Below, in pieces: positions 7,554 through 15,917 of a DNA stretch of 64,000 nt. The notes under the pieces are model-generated. The model was not told where the DNA came from and made no database searches. It saw nothing but the letters and a program-made list of their open reading frames with translations. The position numbers were made by a program, and so were the translations under genes. The stretch is from Nocardia xishanensis NBRC 101358 (GTDB taxonomy: Bacteria > Actinomycetota > Actinomycetes > Mycobacteriales > Mycobacteriaceae), in assembly GCF_001613365.1 (NCBI RefSeq), contig NZ_BDCF01000012.1:124001-188000 (forward strand), written 5' to 3'. Within the stretch, counting starts at the first letter, position 1. Each line of letters starts with the position of its first letter.

Positions 7554-8273
7554 TCAGCCGAGAGCGAGGGTGGTGATCGGCGTCGACGTCGGCTGCGGCG
7601 AGCCGTCGGGCGGCTCGATAGTGATCGCCAGGATGTCCGTCGGCAGGAACCGGGTGACGAACGGCGCGTCCGGCGCGGGCAGCTGCGGCAGCACACCGGC
7701 CGAGCGCGGAGCGCCTTCCGGCGGCACCAGCCACAGCTGATAGGACTGTCCTCGCACCGGCCCCGCGACACCGTCGAAGTTGACCGTCGCCGCTCCGAGC
7801 TGCGCGGAGGTGGTCACCAGCAGCGCGCCGCCGCCCTCGACCGCCGCCGAGCGGGTCCTGGTGTCGGGCTGTTCCTGCACCAGCTGGGCCGTCACCTCGA
7901 AGCTGGGCGATCCGGTGTCGCGGTCGACGAAGAACACGGCTCCGGCTCCCGCGCCCAGCGCGACGATGAGCGCGGCGGCGGCCGCGAGCCAGCGCCACCC
8001 CGCACGGAGCGACCGCGGATCCGCCGGTCCGTCGACGGCGGACAGGATGGCGATCTCCAGGTCCGCGGGCGGGGCGACGCTGTCGACCACCGTCATCGCC
8101 GCGACCGTCTCGCGGACGCCGCGCACGGTGTTCTCGAAGGCGGCGGCGGTCACCGCGTCGGCCGCGTGCACCCGCTGGTCGATGGCCGCGCGCTCCTCGG
8201 CGCTCACGGCGTCCATCGCATAGGGGAAGGCCAGATCGAGCAGGTCCGGGTCGGGAGACTCGGCGTCGATCAA
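7554..8273 (-). CDS. rskA: Anti-sigma-K factor RskA
   Basis: A 239-residue anti-sigma factor. The cytosolic part begins LLDLAFPYAMDAVSAEERAAID, the anti-sigma domain signature of RskA proteins, followed by RGVRETVAAM. One transmembrane helix spans about residues 93-116 (WRWLAAAAALIVALGAGAGA). The outer domain (about 120-239) has the RskA features YQLWLVPPEG, PRSAGVLP and the EPPDGSPQPT end. Known RskA holds SigK at the membrane until it is cleaved by regulated proteolysis. The start codon is TTG at 8273: it overlaps the sigK TGA as TTGA and has a perfect GGAGGTGA six bases upstream, so the pair is translationally coupled. Confidence 0.92.
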   Translation of the reverse strand: MIDAESPDPDLLDLAFPYAMDAVSAEERAAIDQRVHAADAVTAAAFENTVRGVRETVAAMTVVDSVAPPADLEIAILSAVDGPADPRSLRAGWRWLAAAAALIVALGAGAGAVFFVDRDTGSPSFEVTAQLVQEQPDTRTRSAAVEGGGALLVTTSAQLGAATVNFDGVAGPVRGQSYQLWLVPPEGAPRSAGVLPQLPAPDAPFVTRFLPTDILAITIEPPDGSPQPTSTPITTLALG

Positions 8274-8935
8274 CCGGGTTCACCTCCGCTCAGGCAGGTC
8301 GCCAGCCGCCGCAGTCCGTCGCGAATTCGGCTCTTGGCGGTGGGCAGCGGGATATCGAGCTGGTCGGCGACCTCGCGGTAGGTGCGCCCGCTGTAATAGG
8401 CCAGCGCCAAGGCCTCCCGCTGGGTGCTGGTCAGTGTGCCGAGGCACTCGAGCACCAATTCTTCGTCCAGGCGCTGGCCGACCTCCTCGGCGACGATGTC
8501 GTGGTCGCGCCCGAGGTGGCTGTGGCCGTAGACGATGTCCCGGTCGGCGGTGGACTGTTCGGTGCGGACGCGGTCGACCGCGCGCCGGTGCGTGAGCATC
8601 ATCAGCCAGCCGATGGGACTGGCCCTGGTGCGGTCGTACCGTTCGGCCGTCGACCACGCCTGGAGGTAGACCTCCTGGGTGATCTCCTCCGCCGCCGCCT
8701 GGCTGCGCGCGATGCGCACCGCGAGGCCGAAGACCCGATGGCTGGTCGCGCGGTAGAACTCGGTGAAGGCTTCCCGGTCGCCGGATCCGACGGCGGCCAG
8801 CAGATCCGCGAGCCGTCGACTACGTTCGGCCGCCGCGCCCGCCTCTCGGGTGGAGCATTGCGTGGCGCGCGCGCCGTTTTCCCCCGCGTACCGGCGCAGC
8901 CGGATCAGGCCGCGCTTCCCCGCCTCATCGGACAT
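8270..8935 (-). CDS. sigK: ECF RNA polymerase sigma factor SigK
   Basis: A 221-residue extracytoplasmic-function sigma factor. Region 2 (FTEFYRATSHRVFGLAVRIARS then EEITQEVYLQAW) binds core polymerase and the -10 element. THRRAVDRVRTEQS closes region 2.4. Region 4 (LGTLTSTQREALALAYYSGRTYREVADQLDIPLPTAKSRIRDGLRRL, given here in parts of the same segment) carries the -35 helix-turn-helix. The sequence and the downstream rskA identify SigK rather than another ECF. ATG 8935 follows AAGGCGAAG. Compared with the mycobacterial protein (about 187 residues) it has an extra basic N-terminal stretch of about 35 residues, so an internal start cannot be excluded. Confidence 0.9.
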   Translation of the reverse strand: MSDEAGKRGLIRLRRYAGENGARATQCSTREAGAAAERSRRLADLLAAVGSGDREAFTEFYRATSHRVFGLAVRIARSQAAAEEITQEVYLQAWSTAERYDRTRASPIGWLMMLTHRRAVDRVRTEQSTADRDIVYGHSHLGRDHDIVAEEVGQRLDEELVLECLGTLTSTQREALALAYYSGRTYREVADQLDIPLPTAKSRIRDGLRRLATCLSGGEPG

Positions 8936-8962
8936 TCTTCGCCTTTTCCCGCATAAGAGGTG

Positions 8963-8989
8963 CTTCGCTGCGGATCCGAATATGGATGG
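8963..8989 (-). promoter_or_regulatory. Possible SigK-type autoregulatory promoter of sigK
   Basis: On the - strand, CCATCC (8984-8989) and GCGAAG (8963-8968) are 15 bases apart, 27 bases before the sigK ATG. Mycobacterial SigK promoters are described with a CCATCC -35 box and a CCGAAT-like -10 box, so the -35 is exact and the -10 matches 4 of 6. A second ECF-like pair, GGAACC-N17-CGCATC, sits slightly upstream (9022 to 8994). Both are pattern matches only. Confidence 0.25.
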
Positions 8990-9039
8990 GTGTGATGCGG
9001 AAAAATTTCGCGGGACGGTTCCCTCGCCCGGTGACGGCT

Positions 9040-10458
9040 CTACTTCGACGCGGTGATCCGCGGGAAGGGGTTGTCCGCTTCGAGGAGATAGCCGATCTCC
9101 AGGAGGGTGCGCTCGTCTCCGTATGCGGCACTGCACATTACGCCTACGGGCAGCCCGTTGGCACCGAGACCCATTGGCACCGAGATGGCGGGCGATCCGG
9201 TGACATTGTTCATCGGCGTATAGCCGGCGTAGCGACGCAAACGGTCGATGAGTTCGTCGGCGGGCACCGTCGGACTCAGGTAGCCCAGCGGCGGGACGGT
9301 GTGGGTGGTCACCGGGGATAGCACGATGTCGTAGCGGGTGAAGACGCGGTCGTAGATCCGCTTCGCCCGGCGCAGCCGGTACAGCGCCGCCGGGCTGCCG
9401 ACGAAACGTTCGCGGTGGTATCGCGCCAACCCCTTGGTCAGATCGTCGAGGGCGGCGCGATCGAACGAGCGGCCGTGCGTGATCTTGCCGGTCAGCAGCG
9501 CCATATGCGCCAGCAGCGCCCAGTACAGCAGGAAATCGTCGGCGTATCGCCTCGCGAACGGCACGCCCATCGCTTCGACCCGATGACCCGCTTGCTCCAG
9601 CGACTTCGCGGCCCGCTCGACGGCCATGCGACTCTCGGCGTCCGGCTCGTCACCGGTCCCCGACCCGAGCAGCAGACCGGTGCGCAGCTGCCGATTGTTC
9701 GGCCCCTCGACCAGCCCGACGGGAGCCAGCCGCGGGTTGCGCCAATAACGTTCGGCCGCAGCGGTATACGCCGCCGTGTCGCGTACCGTTCGGGTGAGCA
9801 CGCCCTCGGAGACCAGCCTGATCGGAAGCTGACGGGCTTGGGCATTGTCCAGATGCCGGGCCCGGGTCGGCTTCAGCGCGACCAGTCCCGCGCAGGCGGC
9901 GGGGATACGCAACGATCCACCGCCGTCGTTTCCGTGCGCCACCGGCACCACGCCCGCGGCGACCAGCGCGGCGCCGCCGCCGGAGGATCCGCCGACCGAG
10001 TAATCCGGATTCCACGGATTGACGGTCGGCTCCCCGGTCTGGAATTCGGTGGTCGGACTGAGCCCGAACTCCGGCATCCGGGTCTTGCCGATCAGCGTCA
10101 CGCCGGTGCTCAGGAACTGCCTGGTGTACGCGTCGTCGCGCGCGGCGATCCGAGGGCGGAACGCGATACTCCCGTGACAGGTCGGCATCCCGGCCACATC
10201 GGCGTTGTCCTTCATCAGCGTCGGCACCCCGTACCACACGCCCGAACGTTTCCGCGCGTACCGCGGCGGATCGAAGCACTCGTGCTGGATGGCGTGCAGC
10301 GCCGGTTCCACCCGCTCGGCGCGCACGATCGCCGCCCTGGCCAGTTCCTCCGGGCTCACCTCGCCGGACCGAATCGCCGCCGCCAGGCCGACGGCATCGT
10401 GGTCGGCCAGGGCGTCGTCGGTAAACGCGTGCACACGGTCAGCCATAACAGCGCTCAC
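9040..10458 (-). CDS. Amidase-signature family hydrolase
   Basis: A 472-residue amidase of the Ser-cisSer-Lys class, which hydrolyses carboxylic amides to acid and ammonia. The catalytic residues are visible: Lys83 in [10 protein letters not shown], the cis-Ser in [12 protein letters not shown] (Ser158/159) and the nucleophile Ser182 in [12 protein letters not shown]. Length is normal. The substrate cannot be read from the sequence; the family includes general aliphatic or aryl amidases and Gatase A-like enzymes, but no gatB/gatC is nearby. GTG 10458 (MSAVMADR) is given as the start; ATG 10446 is an alternative and neither has a clear Shine-Dalgarno. The GTG overlaps the TGA of an upstream decayed frame as GTGA, which may be chance. 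Confidence 0.9.
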   Translation of the reverse strand: MSAVMADRVHAFTDDALADHDAVGLAAAIRSGEVSPEELARAAIVRAERVEPALHAIQHECFDPPRYARKRSGVWYGVPTLMKDNADVAGMPTCHGSIAFRPRIAARDDAYTRQFLSTGVTLIGKTRMPEFGLSPTTEFQTGEPTVNPWNPDYSVGGSSGGGAALVAAGVVPVAHGNDGGGSLRIPAACAGLVALKPTRARHLDNAQARQLPIRLVSEGVLTRTVRDTAAYTAAAERYWRNPRLAPVGLVEGPNNRQLRTGLLLGSGTGDEPDAESRMAVERAAKSLEQAGHRVEAMGVPFARRYADDFLLYWALLAHMALLTGKITHGRSFDRAALDDLTKGLARYHRERFVGSPAALYRLRRAKRIYDRVFTRYDIVLSPVTTHTVPPLGYLSPTVPADELIDRLRRYAGYTPMNNVTGSPAISVPMGLGANGLPVGVMCSAAYGDERTLLEIGYLLEADNPFPRITASK

Positions 10459-10957
10459 AAAGGTGGTCTTGGTTCACCGGACCTTAGGTAGACGACTGTC
10501 CAGTTTTTCGTGATGTTACGCCCACGCCGCCGGGCGCGAGGTACTTCTGCCCGCATTCGCGACAGGGGGCCTCGGACGCGGGCATGCACCCGGCACGCTC
10601 GGCCACTGGCGGTGGGGCGGCAGGTGCGGAAGCCCTGGACCGGCCCGCTGGTGGGGCGTGCGTCATCGATTTCGACGGCCAAGTGCGGCCAGGGCGAGGT
10701 CGACCGGATCGGCTCCCCGAGCGCCCGCCCATCCATCGGCGGCAAGCCGTCGTCCGGGCGGAGGTAGACGGTCGTCCCCGCGGCGTCGTCTGGCGCGGCG
10801 GGGGTCAGGTCGGTGACGGGCACACCGTACTCGTAGCGCTGGGCCCAGGCACCGCTGCGACGGCGATTGGTGTGCACGAGCCATGGGCTGAGGGTCGCGA
10901 CGACGGAGATGCCGCGCCGAGATGGCCCGTCGGGCGCTACGAAAACCGTTCGCCCGA
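10455..10957 (-). pseudogene. Remnant of a GyrB-like ATPase
   Basis: On the - strand the frame reads RRGISVVATLSPWLVHTNR, then AWAQRYEYGVPVTDL and GTTVYLRPD. This is the pattern of the GyrB ATPase domain (the G/S-V-V-N-A-L-S segment, the W-x-Q-x-Y-x-x-G strand and G-T-T-V-x-F). The N-terminal half with the ATP-binding Asn and glycine motifs is absent, because the next gene upstream stops immediately before it. No start codon with a ribosome site is visible; the first usable one is GTG 10877. The end of the frame runs through an A/T-rich stretch likely to be the amidase promoter. A second frame nearby reads PCRECGQKYLAPGG, a possible half zinc ribbon that may be part of the same decayed gene. 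Truncated gene or pseudogene; homology is by eye. Confidence 0.35.
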
Positions 10958-12490
10958 TCAGGATCGGTTCAAGGTCAGGTCGAACGCGGCGATGTGGAAG
11001 CCGGCATCGGTGACGGCGGCAGAGGTATCCGTGAAGCGCTTCCCGCGCAGGATGTTTCGCACGAAGTCACGGACGGCGGCGGGCTGCGCGTCCAGGCTCG
11101 CGAGCAGATCAGCAGACAGTTCGATGGTCCCGTCGAATTGCCTTGTCTGACTGCTGATTCCCGGTTCCTGCGGCGTCTGGCGCAGCCCGTCGACAGTGTG
11201 CAGTATCAAGTCGAGCCCACTGCCGTCGCCGAACGCGATTCGCAGCGGAGTCGGGCTCACCGCCGCGTCGAAGGCGCGCACCTGCGCACTCCACCCCTGG
11301 GGCGAGACACCCTGGTAGTCGTACGGTGACGGGGCCGCCAGCGTGTCCACCGAGCGGTCCGTAGCCGAGTTCTCCAGCACGGTCCCGGCGAGGGGTTGGT
11401 CGGTGGCGACGAAGGTCCACGACTCGTCGCTGAGTCGCTTTGTCCAGAAACCGTTTCGACCACCGGCGCGGCCTTCGACGCGCAGCTCCCGCGCCGCCGA
11501 GCCGGGACCGGTCTTGTGGACGGAGATGCGGTCGGTGATCTCCCCGGGCACCTTCGGCTGCCGCACCCAGTCCGGCGCGGGCAGCTGAATGGCGGCGTAG
11601 CGGCCGTCCACCCGTTCGGCGAGCATGTCGGGAGCCTCGGACAGTCCGCGCTGATCCTCGTAGGAGTAGCGGAAGAACACCTTGTCGGCGCCCGAGATGT
11701 CGAAATCGTAAAGGCGCGTGTAGAAGTCGCCGAAACGGTTGACGATGAGCGAGGTCGACGCGCTCGTCGACAGCGCGACCGCCTGGAACCGGCCACCGTG
11801 CGGGGTGGCCATCTCGTAGCTGTGATCCACCGGCAGCCACGGATCGACGTATTGGATGCGCTGTCCGTCGTGGGTGAGCGCGAACACGTGCGACACCTTC
11901 GCCCCGCCGACGGGGTGATCATTGCCCGCCGTATCCCGCCAGACGTGGTCCTCGTTGGGCGAGAGCACCGACCAGGTCCAGGCGAGCGTGCCCGGTGGCA
12001 GCGTGTTTCCGGGGCCGGTCCACAACGGGGTTCCGTAGCGGCTGCTCCAGTTCCAGTCCCGGGGCGCGCTGAGCGCGTGGTCCATGGTGAAGAAGCGGCC
12101 GTCCCGGTCGATCGCCATCACTTCGTCGTCGTCGGCGGAGACTCCGGCGACGCGGCCCGCCAGACAGCCGGGAAGTTCGACGGTGCGCCAACCACCCCGG
12201 GCGGCAGCCTCTTTCACGTAGACCTGGCCGCCGCGAGTGGCGAATGTCCAACGCCGGTTGAACGACTCCGCCGTGGTGCGGAACCAGACCTGCTCGGGCA
12301 GGTCGACGTCGGCCGGGGCCAACGCCTCCAGCCCGGCGGTGGATTCATCGACCGTCACCTCCGGCGTGCCGACAGTGCCCACCGGCGCGCAGCCGGGATC
12401 CGCCACGGTCACGGAAAGTGTTGTCATGCTCGCGAATACCAGGCCGGTCACGGCGAGAACGGCGGTGCGCCCGATGGCGCGCCCGGACAT
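10958..12490 (-). CDS. Secreted 510-residue protein of unknown function
   Basis: The N-terminus is a signal peptide (RTAVLAVTGLVFASMTTLSVTVA, read here only as its composition: basic start, about 17 hydrophobic residues) followed by ADPGCAP. The mature part is rich in aromatic beta-strand repeats (VWFRTTAESFNRRWTF, RDGRFFTMDHAL, HVFALTHDGQRIQYV, NRFGDFYTRLYDFDI), which suggests a beta-propeller-like fold. The final 100 residues look like a separate alpha/beta part ending FDLTLNRS. There are no catalytic motifs I recognise. ATG 12490 shares one base with the TGA of the upstream membrane gene (TGATG) and has no good Shine-Dalgarno of its own, so expression is probably coupled. Together they form a two-gene operon. 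Confidence 0.75.
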   Translation of the reverse strand: MSGRAIGRTAVLAVTGLVFASMTTLSVTVADPGCAPVGTVGTPEVTVDESTAGLEALAPADVDLPEQVWFRTTAESFNRRWTFATRGGQVYVKEAAARGGWRTVELPGCLAGRVAGVSADDDEVMAIDRDGRFFTMDHALSAPRDWNWSSRYGTPLWTGPGNTLPPGTLAWTWSVLSPNEDHVWRDTAGNDHPVGGAKVSHVFALTHDGQRIQYVDPWLPVDHSYEMATPHGGRFQAVALSTSASTSLIVNRFGDFYTRLYDFDISGADKVFFRYSYEDQRGLSEAPDMLAERVDGRYAAIQLPAPDWVRQPKVPGEITDRISVHKTGPGSAARELRVEGRAGGRNGFWTKRLSDESWTFVATDQPLAGTVLENSATDRSVDTLAAPSPYDYQGVSPQGWSAQVRAFDAAVSPTPLRIAFGDGSGLDLILHTVDGLRQTPQEPGISSQTRQFDGTIELSADLLASLDAQPAAVRDFVRNILRGKRFTDTSAAVTDAGFHIAAFDLTLNRS

Positions 12491-13116
12491 CACAGCCACC
12501 CCGCGGCGCCGAAAGCGATGAGAGCCAGCGCGTCGATGCCAAAGATCGCGCCGACGACAAGGACTTTGGACCGCACTGACCGCAGGTCGTGCACGTAGAA
12601 GCACGCCGCGAAGAACGGCACGTAGCCGATCAGCCAGATGAGGAACGGGAAACTCGGTTGCCACCACGACCATTCCCAGGTGAGCACACCGGCCTTGTTG
12701 AGCAGCACCTCGATGCCAACCGCCGCGGCGGAGTTCGCCGCGATGAGAACCGGCCGGTTGGGCAAGCCGAAGATCCGGGTCTCGCGCGGCGGAAGCATCT
12801 TCGCCGCCGCGACCCCCATGATCGCGAACATGAAGCAGATCTCGATATTGAGACCGATCAGGATCTGATACGCGGTCGGCCCGGCCGCGCCCCACACCGG
12901 TGCGCGATCGGAGAAATGGAAGACCAACGCGTTCCAGATCTCGTTGAACCAGTCCATGCCCCACAGCGCCAGCCCGGCGAACAGCACATCCCAGTTCCGC
13001 CGCTCCACTTCCACGGCATAGACGTAGATGACGAGCAGCAAGAGCGGAATGACATACCACTTGAACTCGCTCGCGTCACGCAGACTCTCGAGCGCCGCCC
13101 GGCTGGTGTCGGTCAC
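12490..13116 (-). CDS. Six-helix membrane protein, unknown function
   Basis: A 208-residue integral membrane protein. Six hydrophobic helices are visible, beginning WYVIPLLLLVIYVYAVEV, then VLFAGLALWGMDWFNEIW, YQILIGLNIEICFMFAIMG, VLIAANSAAAVGIEVLL, FLIWLIGYVPFFAACFYV and VLVVGAIFGIDALALIAFG. Conserved-looking polar residues inside the helices (DWFNEIW, NIEICF, HDLRS) suggest a channel, transporter or enzyme rather than a simple anchor. GTG 13116 (VTDTSRAA) is chosen because GGGAGG lies seven bases upstream; a GTG two codons earlier is too close to it. A promoter is visible upstream. It is probably a partner of the secreted protein encoded immediately downstream. Confidence 0.8.
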   Translation of the reverse strand: MTDTSRAALESLRDASEFKWYVIPLLLLVIYVYAVEVERRNWDVLFAGLALWGMDWFNEIWNALVFHFSDRAPVWGAAGPTAYQILIGLNIEICFMFAIMGVAAAKMLPPRETRIFGLPNRPVLIAANSAAAVGIEVLLNKAGVLTWEWSWWQPSFPFLIWLIGYVPFFAACFYVHDLRSVRSKVLVVGAIFGIDALALIAFGAAGWL

Positions 13117-13153
13117 CGACACACCTCCCTGCTCATGATCATCGAACCGGGCG

Positions 13154-13183
13154 AGTATGTTACAAATCAACACTGAACGTCAA
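13154..13183 (-). promoter_or_regulatory. Housekeeping-type promoter of the membrane-protein operon
   Basis: On the - strand TTGACG (13178-13183) is followed after 18 bases by CATACT (13154-13159). These match the primary sigma consensus at 5 of 6 and 4 of 6. Transcription would begin near 13147, leaving a leader of about 30 bases before GTG 13116. The region is clearly lower in GC than the genes. Confidence 0.55.
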
Positions 13184-13403
13184 CCTGTAATTCCGATCCG
13201 CGAGACAAGAGCATGCGATGCGACGCGGCCAGGAACCGGCCGCGCCGCGACTCGCGGCCGACATCGCCGAAGCAGAGATTCCGATTTCCGCTTCTTTCAA
13301 GCAGTTTCGGCAGCTGCCGCACCGGCCACGCCGACTCCGATCGACCTGGCCGATGGACCGATGCGTCGCACGCGAGGCAAGGGCGCCGGCAGGCTACGAC
13401 CCC

Positions 13404-13796
13404 TCACTCACCTTCCGTACGCGCCAAGGCGGATTCGGAGGCCCGGGCGACGTCCATGTCGATCTCCTGGATCTGGATCGTCACGCCGTCCGGATCGACG
13501 ACCCGCAGGCTGCGGCCGAAGTCCTCCCCAAAGATCTCGTAGTCGTAACCCTTCTCACGCAACCGGCTCGCGATCACCTCGAGCTTTTCGTCGGTCGCGA
13601 ATCCCAGTTCGACCGATCCGGCCGGGCGACCCTTCGACACCGAGAAGTCGTGCAACCCGACCGCACCGGCTCCAGCCGAAAGTTGCGCCCACACATTGAC
13701 ACTGGCGTCGGCGTCGAACTCGAGACCGAGACCGGCGTAGAACTCTCGGCACGCTTGCACATCCGAGACGTACCTGATGGGCAGAACAGTCAGCAT
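13404..13796 (-). CDS. VOC / glyoxalase-fold protein
   Basis: A 130-residue protein with the vicinal-oxygen-chelate fold: the opening MLTVLPIRYVSDVQACREFYAGLGLEF and the closing GRSLRVVDPDGVTIQIQEI are the two beta-alpha-beta-beta-beta halves. The lack of a full set of metal-ligand His/Glu leaves open whether it is an enzyme or a binding or resistance protein, as in bleomycin-resistance relatives. ATG 13796 follows GGAGG five bases upstream, an excellent site, so the open frame extending to 13919 is ignored. It is on the same strand as the FAD monooxygenase, 164 bases away, and may be co-transcribed with it. Confidence 0.85.
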   Translation of the reverse strand: MLTVLPIRYVSDVQACREFYAGLGLEFDADASVNVWAQLSAGAGAVGLHDFSVSKGRPAGSVELGFATDEKLEVIASRLREKGYDYEIFGEDFGRSLRVVDPDGVTIQIQEIDMDVARASESALARTEGE

Positions 13797-13960
13797 CTCT
13801 TCCTCCTCTTCCGGAACGGACGGACCAACTATGGAGCTGCGGCCACGCACCACGCCCTTTTCCGCCGGAGGAACGCCGGAATCCGACTCCCGCACGGCCG
13901 ACGCGGCGGAATCCGACATGCGACAACCTCATCCGATCCGGTTACTGGTTGCACCCCGGC

Positions 13961-15205
13961 TCAATGTCCCCGCGCGTGCGCCGCACACCTGATCGGCTCC
14001 GCCGCGGTGGATCTCGGAGACGAAGGCGATGGCGTTTCGGCGGACCTGCCATAGTCGGGCAACGAAGTGGCGTCACGGTTCCGCAGAAAACGCTCCACCG
14101 CGCCGAGCGCCTTCGTCAGCGGTACCCGGGCGACGGCGTCACGGACGCGCCGACCGCCGGCGGTCTTGGGAATCATGAGGCGGACGTTGGGGCCGATCCG
14201 CTGTCGCATGTCGACCAGCGGGCGGTGCACGGACTCATAGCGGCCGAAGGCGACGCGGTGGTCACCGCCCGCGGCGGCCAGTTCTCCGGCGAGGCGGTAG
14301 GCGCCGACCAGCGCGAGCTCCGCGCCCGCCCCCGAAGCGGGAGACGCGCACCATGAGGCGTCGCCCACGAGCGCGATGCGACCGGCCGACCAGGTGGGCA
14401 TGCGCACCTGGGCCAGAGCGTCGAAGTAGGACTCGGGATCGGCCAGCGCCGAGTCGAGCAACTGCGCGGTCCGCCATGCCCGCTCGCCTGCGAAGCGCTC
14501 GCGGACCAAGCGCTTGTGCTCGGCGATGTCACGGTGGTCGTACTCCAGTAGCGGGGAACGGAACATGAAGTAGGCCTTGGCCTGGGCGTGGTTTCCCGAC
14601 CGATAGATGCCGGCCATCCTGCCCGGGGTGTTGAACATAGTCACCCACCGGTCCTCGCCGAGGGATGCCTCAGCGTCGGCGAAGGCGAAGTAGTGGTCCG
14701 CGAACCGGAGGAACTCTTCCTCGGGCCCGAAGGCCAGGCGACGAACATGAGAATGCATGCCGTCCGCGCCGACGACCAGATCGAAGCGGCGGGTCCGCGC
14801 GTGCTCGAAGGTCACCGTGACGCCGTCGTCGTCCTGTTCCATCGTGCGAATCGAGTCGCCGAACAGGTAATCGACGTCGGTCACCTCGCGCAGTAGCGCG
14901 ACCAGGTCACCGCGCATTATCTCGACGGCGTTCGGATTTCGGATGTCGATGCGAGCTACGGCGCGGTCGTCGGCGTCGACGAACTTCATGCCGTGAACGT
15001 CGGTGGCGCGCCCGCGGATTCGCGACCCGATCCCCATCCGCTCGACCACCTCGACGGCATGCTCGCGCACATCGACCCCGTTGCCGCCGTCGCGCAACGC
15101 TGGCGCGCGTTCGACCACGGTGGGGCGGAATCCGTGCCGGGCCAGCCAATGGGCGAGAGTCAGGCCGGCGACGCTCGCGCCGGAGATCAGGATTCGCTCG
15201 TTCAT
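13961..15205 (-). CDS. FAD-dependent monooxygenase (class A flavoprotein hydroxylase)
   Basis: A 414-residue flavoprotein. Residues 7-34 form the FAD Rossmann fold (ISGASVAGLTLAHWLARHG then VVERAP). The DG motif (VVGADGMHSHVRR, about 160-170) and the GD motif (RIALVGDASWCASPASG, about 285-300) identify the PHBH/UbiH class, which uses NAD(P)H and O2 to hydroxylate or epoxidise substrates. A hydrophilic tail of about 35 residues is unusual. ATG 15205 lies behind GAGGGGGAGA. It is divergent from a TetR-type gene across 72 bases with inverted repeats, so it is probably the repressor's target. Such pairs often degrade or modify antibiotics; a tailoring role for the nearby PKS is possible but not shown. 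Confidence 0.9.
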   Translation of the reverse strand: MNERILISGASVAGLTLAHWLARHGFRPTVVERAPALRDGGNGVDVREHAVEVVERMGIGSRIRGRATDVHGMKFVDADDRAVARIDIRNPNAVEIMRGDLVALLREVTDVDYLFGDSIRTMEQDDDGVTVTFEHARTRRFDLVVGADGMHSHVRRLAFGPEEEFLRFADHYFAFADAEASLGEDRWVTMFNTPGRMAGIYRSGNHAQAKAYFMFRSPLLEYDHRDIAEHKRLVRERFAGERAWRTAQLLDSALADPESYFDALAQVRMPTWSAGRIALVGDASWCASPASGAGAELALVGAYRLAGELAAAGGDHRVAFGRYESVHRPLVDMRQRIGPNVRLMIPKTAGGRRVRDAVARVPLTKALGAVERFLRNRDATSLPDYGRSAETPSPSSPRSTAAEPIRCAAHARGH

Positions 15206-15245
15206 GAGACGTTCTCCCCCTCACGTAGGATAAGTGAAATACACG

Positions 15246-15277
15246 TTCCAGATAATTATGTGGAAGGGAGATTCCAC
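15246..15277. promoter_or_regulatory. Inverted-repeat operator between monooxygenase and TetR gene
   Basis: TTCCA (15246-15250), TGGAA (15261-15265) and TTCCA (15272-15276) alternate in orientation. The inner pair is part of the perfect repeat GTGGAA-GGGAGA-TTCCAC (15260-15277). The array sits in a low-GC divergent region immediately before the TTG start of the TetR gene, the usual place for an autoregulatory TetR operator. The Shine-Dalgarno AAGGGAG of that gene overlaps the loop between the arms, so an RNA hairpin could also limit its translation. Confidence 0.55.
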
Positions 15278-15847
15278 TTGTCAACGCGTGCCGGATCCCC
15301 GCGCCGGGCCGATGCTCTGCGCAACCGTCAGCTCGCCTTGGACGCCGCCACCGCACTGCTGGCCGAGCCAGGAGCGACGCTCACCGTCGAGGCGATCGCG
15401 AAGCAGGCCGGCCTGGGAATGGCGACTGTCGTAAGAACTTTCGGCGGCAAGGACGCTCTCCTGGACGCCGCGGTCTCCGGACTGCTCGAACCGGTCGTTC
15501 GCCGCGCTCGCGACCTGCTCGCCGAGACGACACCCGCCCGAGCGCTGCAAACCTTCCTGCGGGAACTGATCGCTTTCCAAGGCGCGCACCACGCGATCAG
15601 CGACCAACTCGGCGGCCTCGAACTACCCGCCACCACAGCCCTGCGCGGTGATCTGGTCGCCGTCGTGCGCGAGATGATCGAGCTCGCGCAGCGCGACGGG
15701 ACGATCCGTGACGACCTGTCGGCGACCACCATCACCGCGCTCATGGGCCCCACCGCCCTGGCGATCGCTCGATCGCGCCCGACGTCCGAGGAGCTCGTCG
15801 ACGCCTACCTCACCGTGGTGCTGGAAGGCCTTCGCCTTCGGACATGA
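15278..15847 (+). CDS. TetR-family transcriptional regulator
   Basis: A 189-residue repressor. The N-terminal DNA-binding domain shows RRADALRNRQLALDAATALL, then the helix-turn-helix LTVEAIAKQAGLGMATVVRTF and GGKDALLDAAV. The C-terminal half is all-helical and forms the ligand and dimer domain. TTG 15278 is taken as the start because AAGGGAG lies seven bases upstream; GTG 15260 is in frame but has no ribosome site and would place the operator inside the gene. It probably represses itself and the divergent monooxygenase. The ligand is unknown. Confidence 0.88.
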   Translation: MSTRAGSPRRADALRNRQLALDAATALLAEPGATLTVEAIAKQAGLGMATVVRTFGGKDALLDAAVSGLLEPVVRRARDLLAETTPARALQTFLRELIAFQGAHHAISDQLGGLELPATTALRGDLVAVVREMIELAQRDGTIRDDLSATTITALMGPTALAIARSRPTSEELVDAYLTVVLEGLRLRT

Positions 15848-15917
15848 CCACTTCGACGGATCCGAGCACGCGTCGTGACCATTGAGCATGCTTCGTTCGC
15901 TGTGCAAGACTGCACTG

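Noticed and set aside
8994..9022. GGAACC-N17-CGCATC as the main sigK promoter
   Set aside because: It resembles other ECF promoters, but the -10 part is weak and the CCATCC box closer to the gene fits SigK better. Kept only as an alternative.
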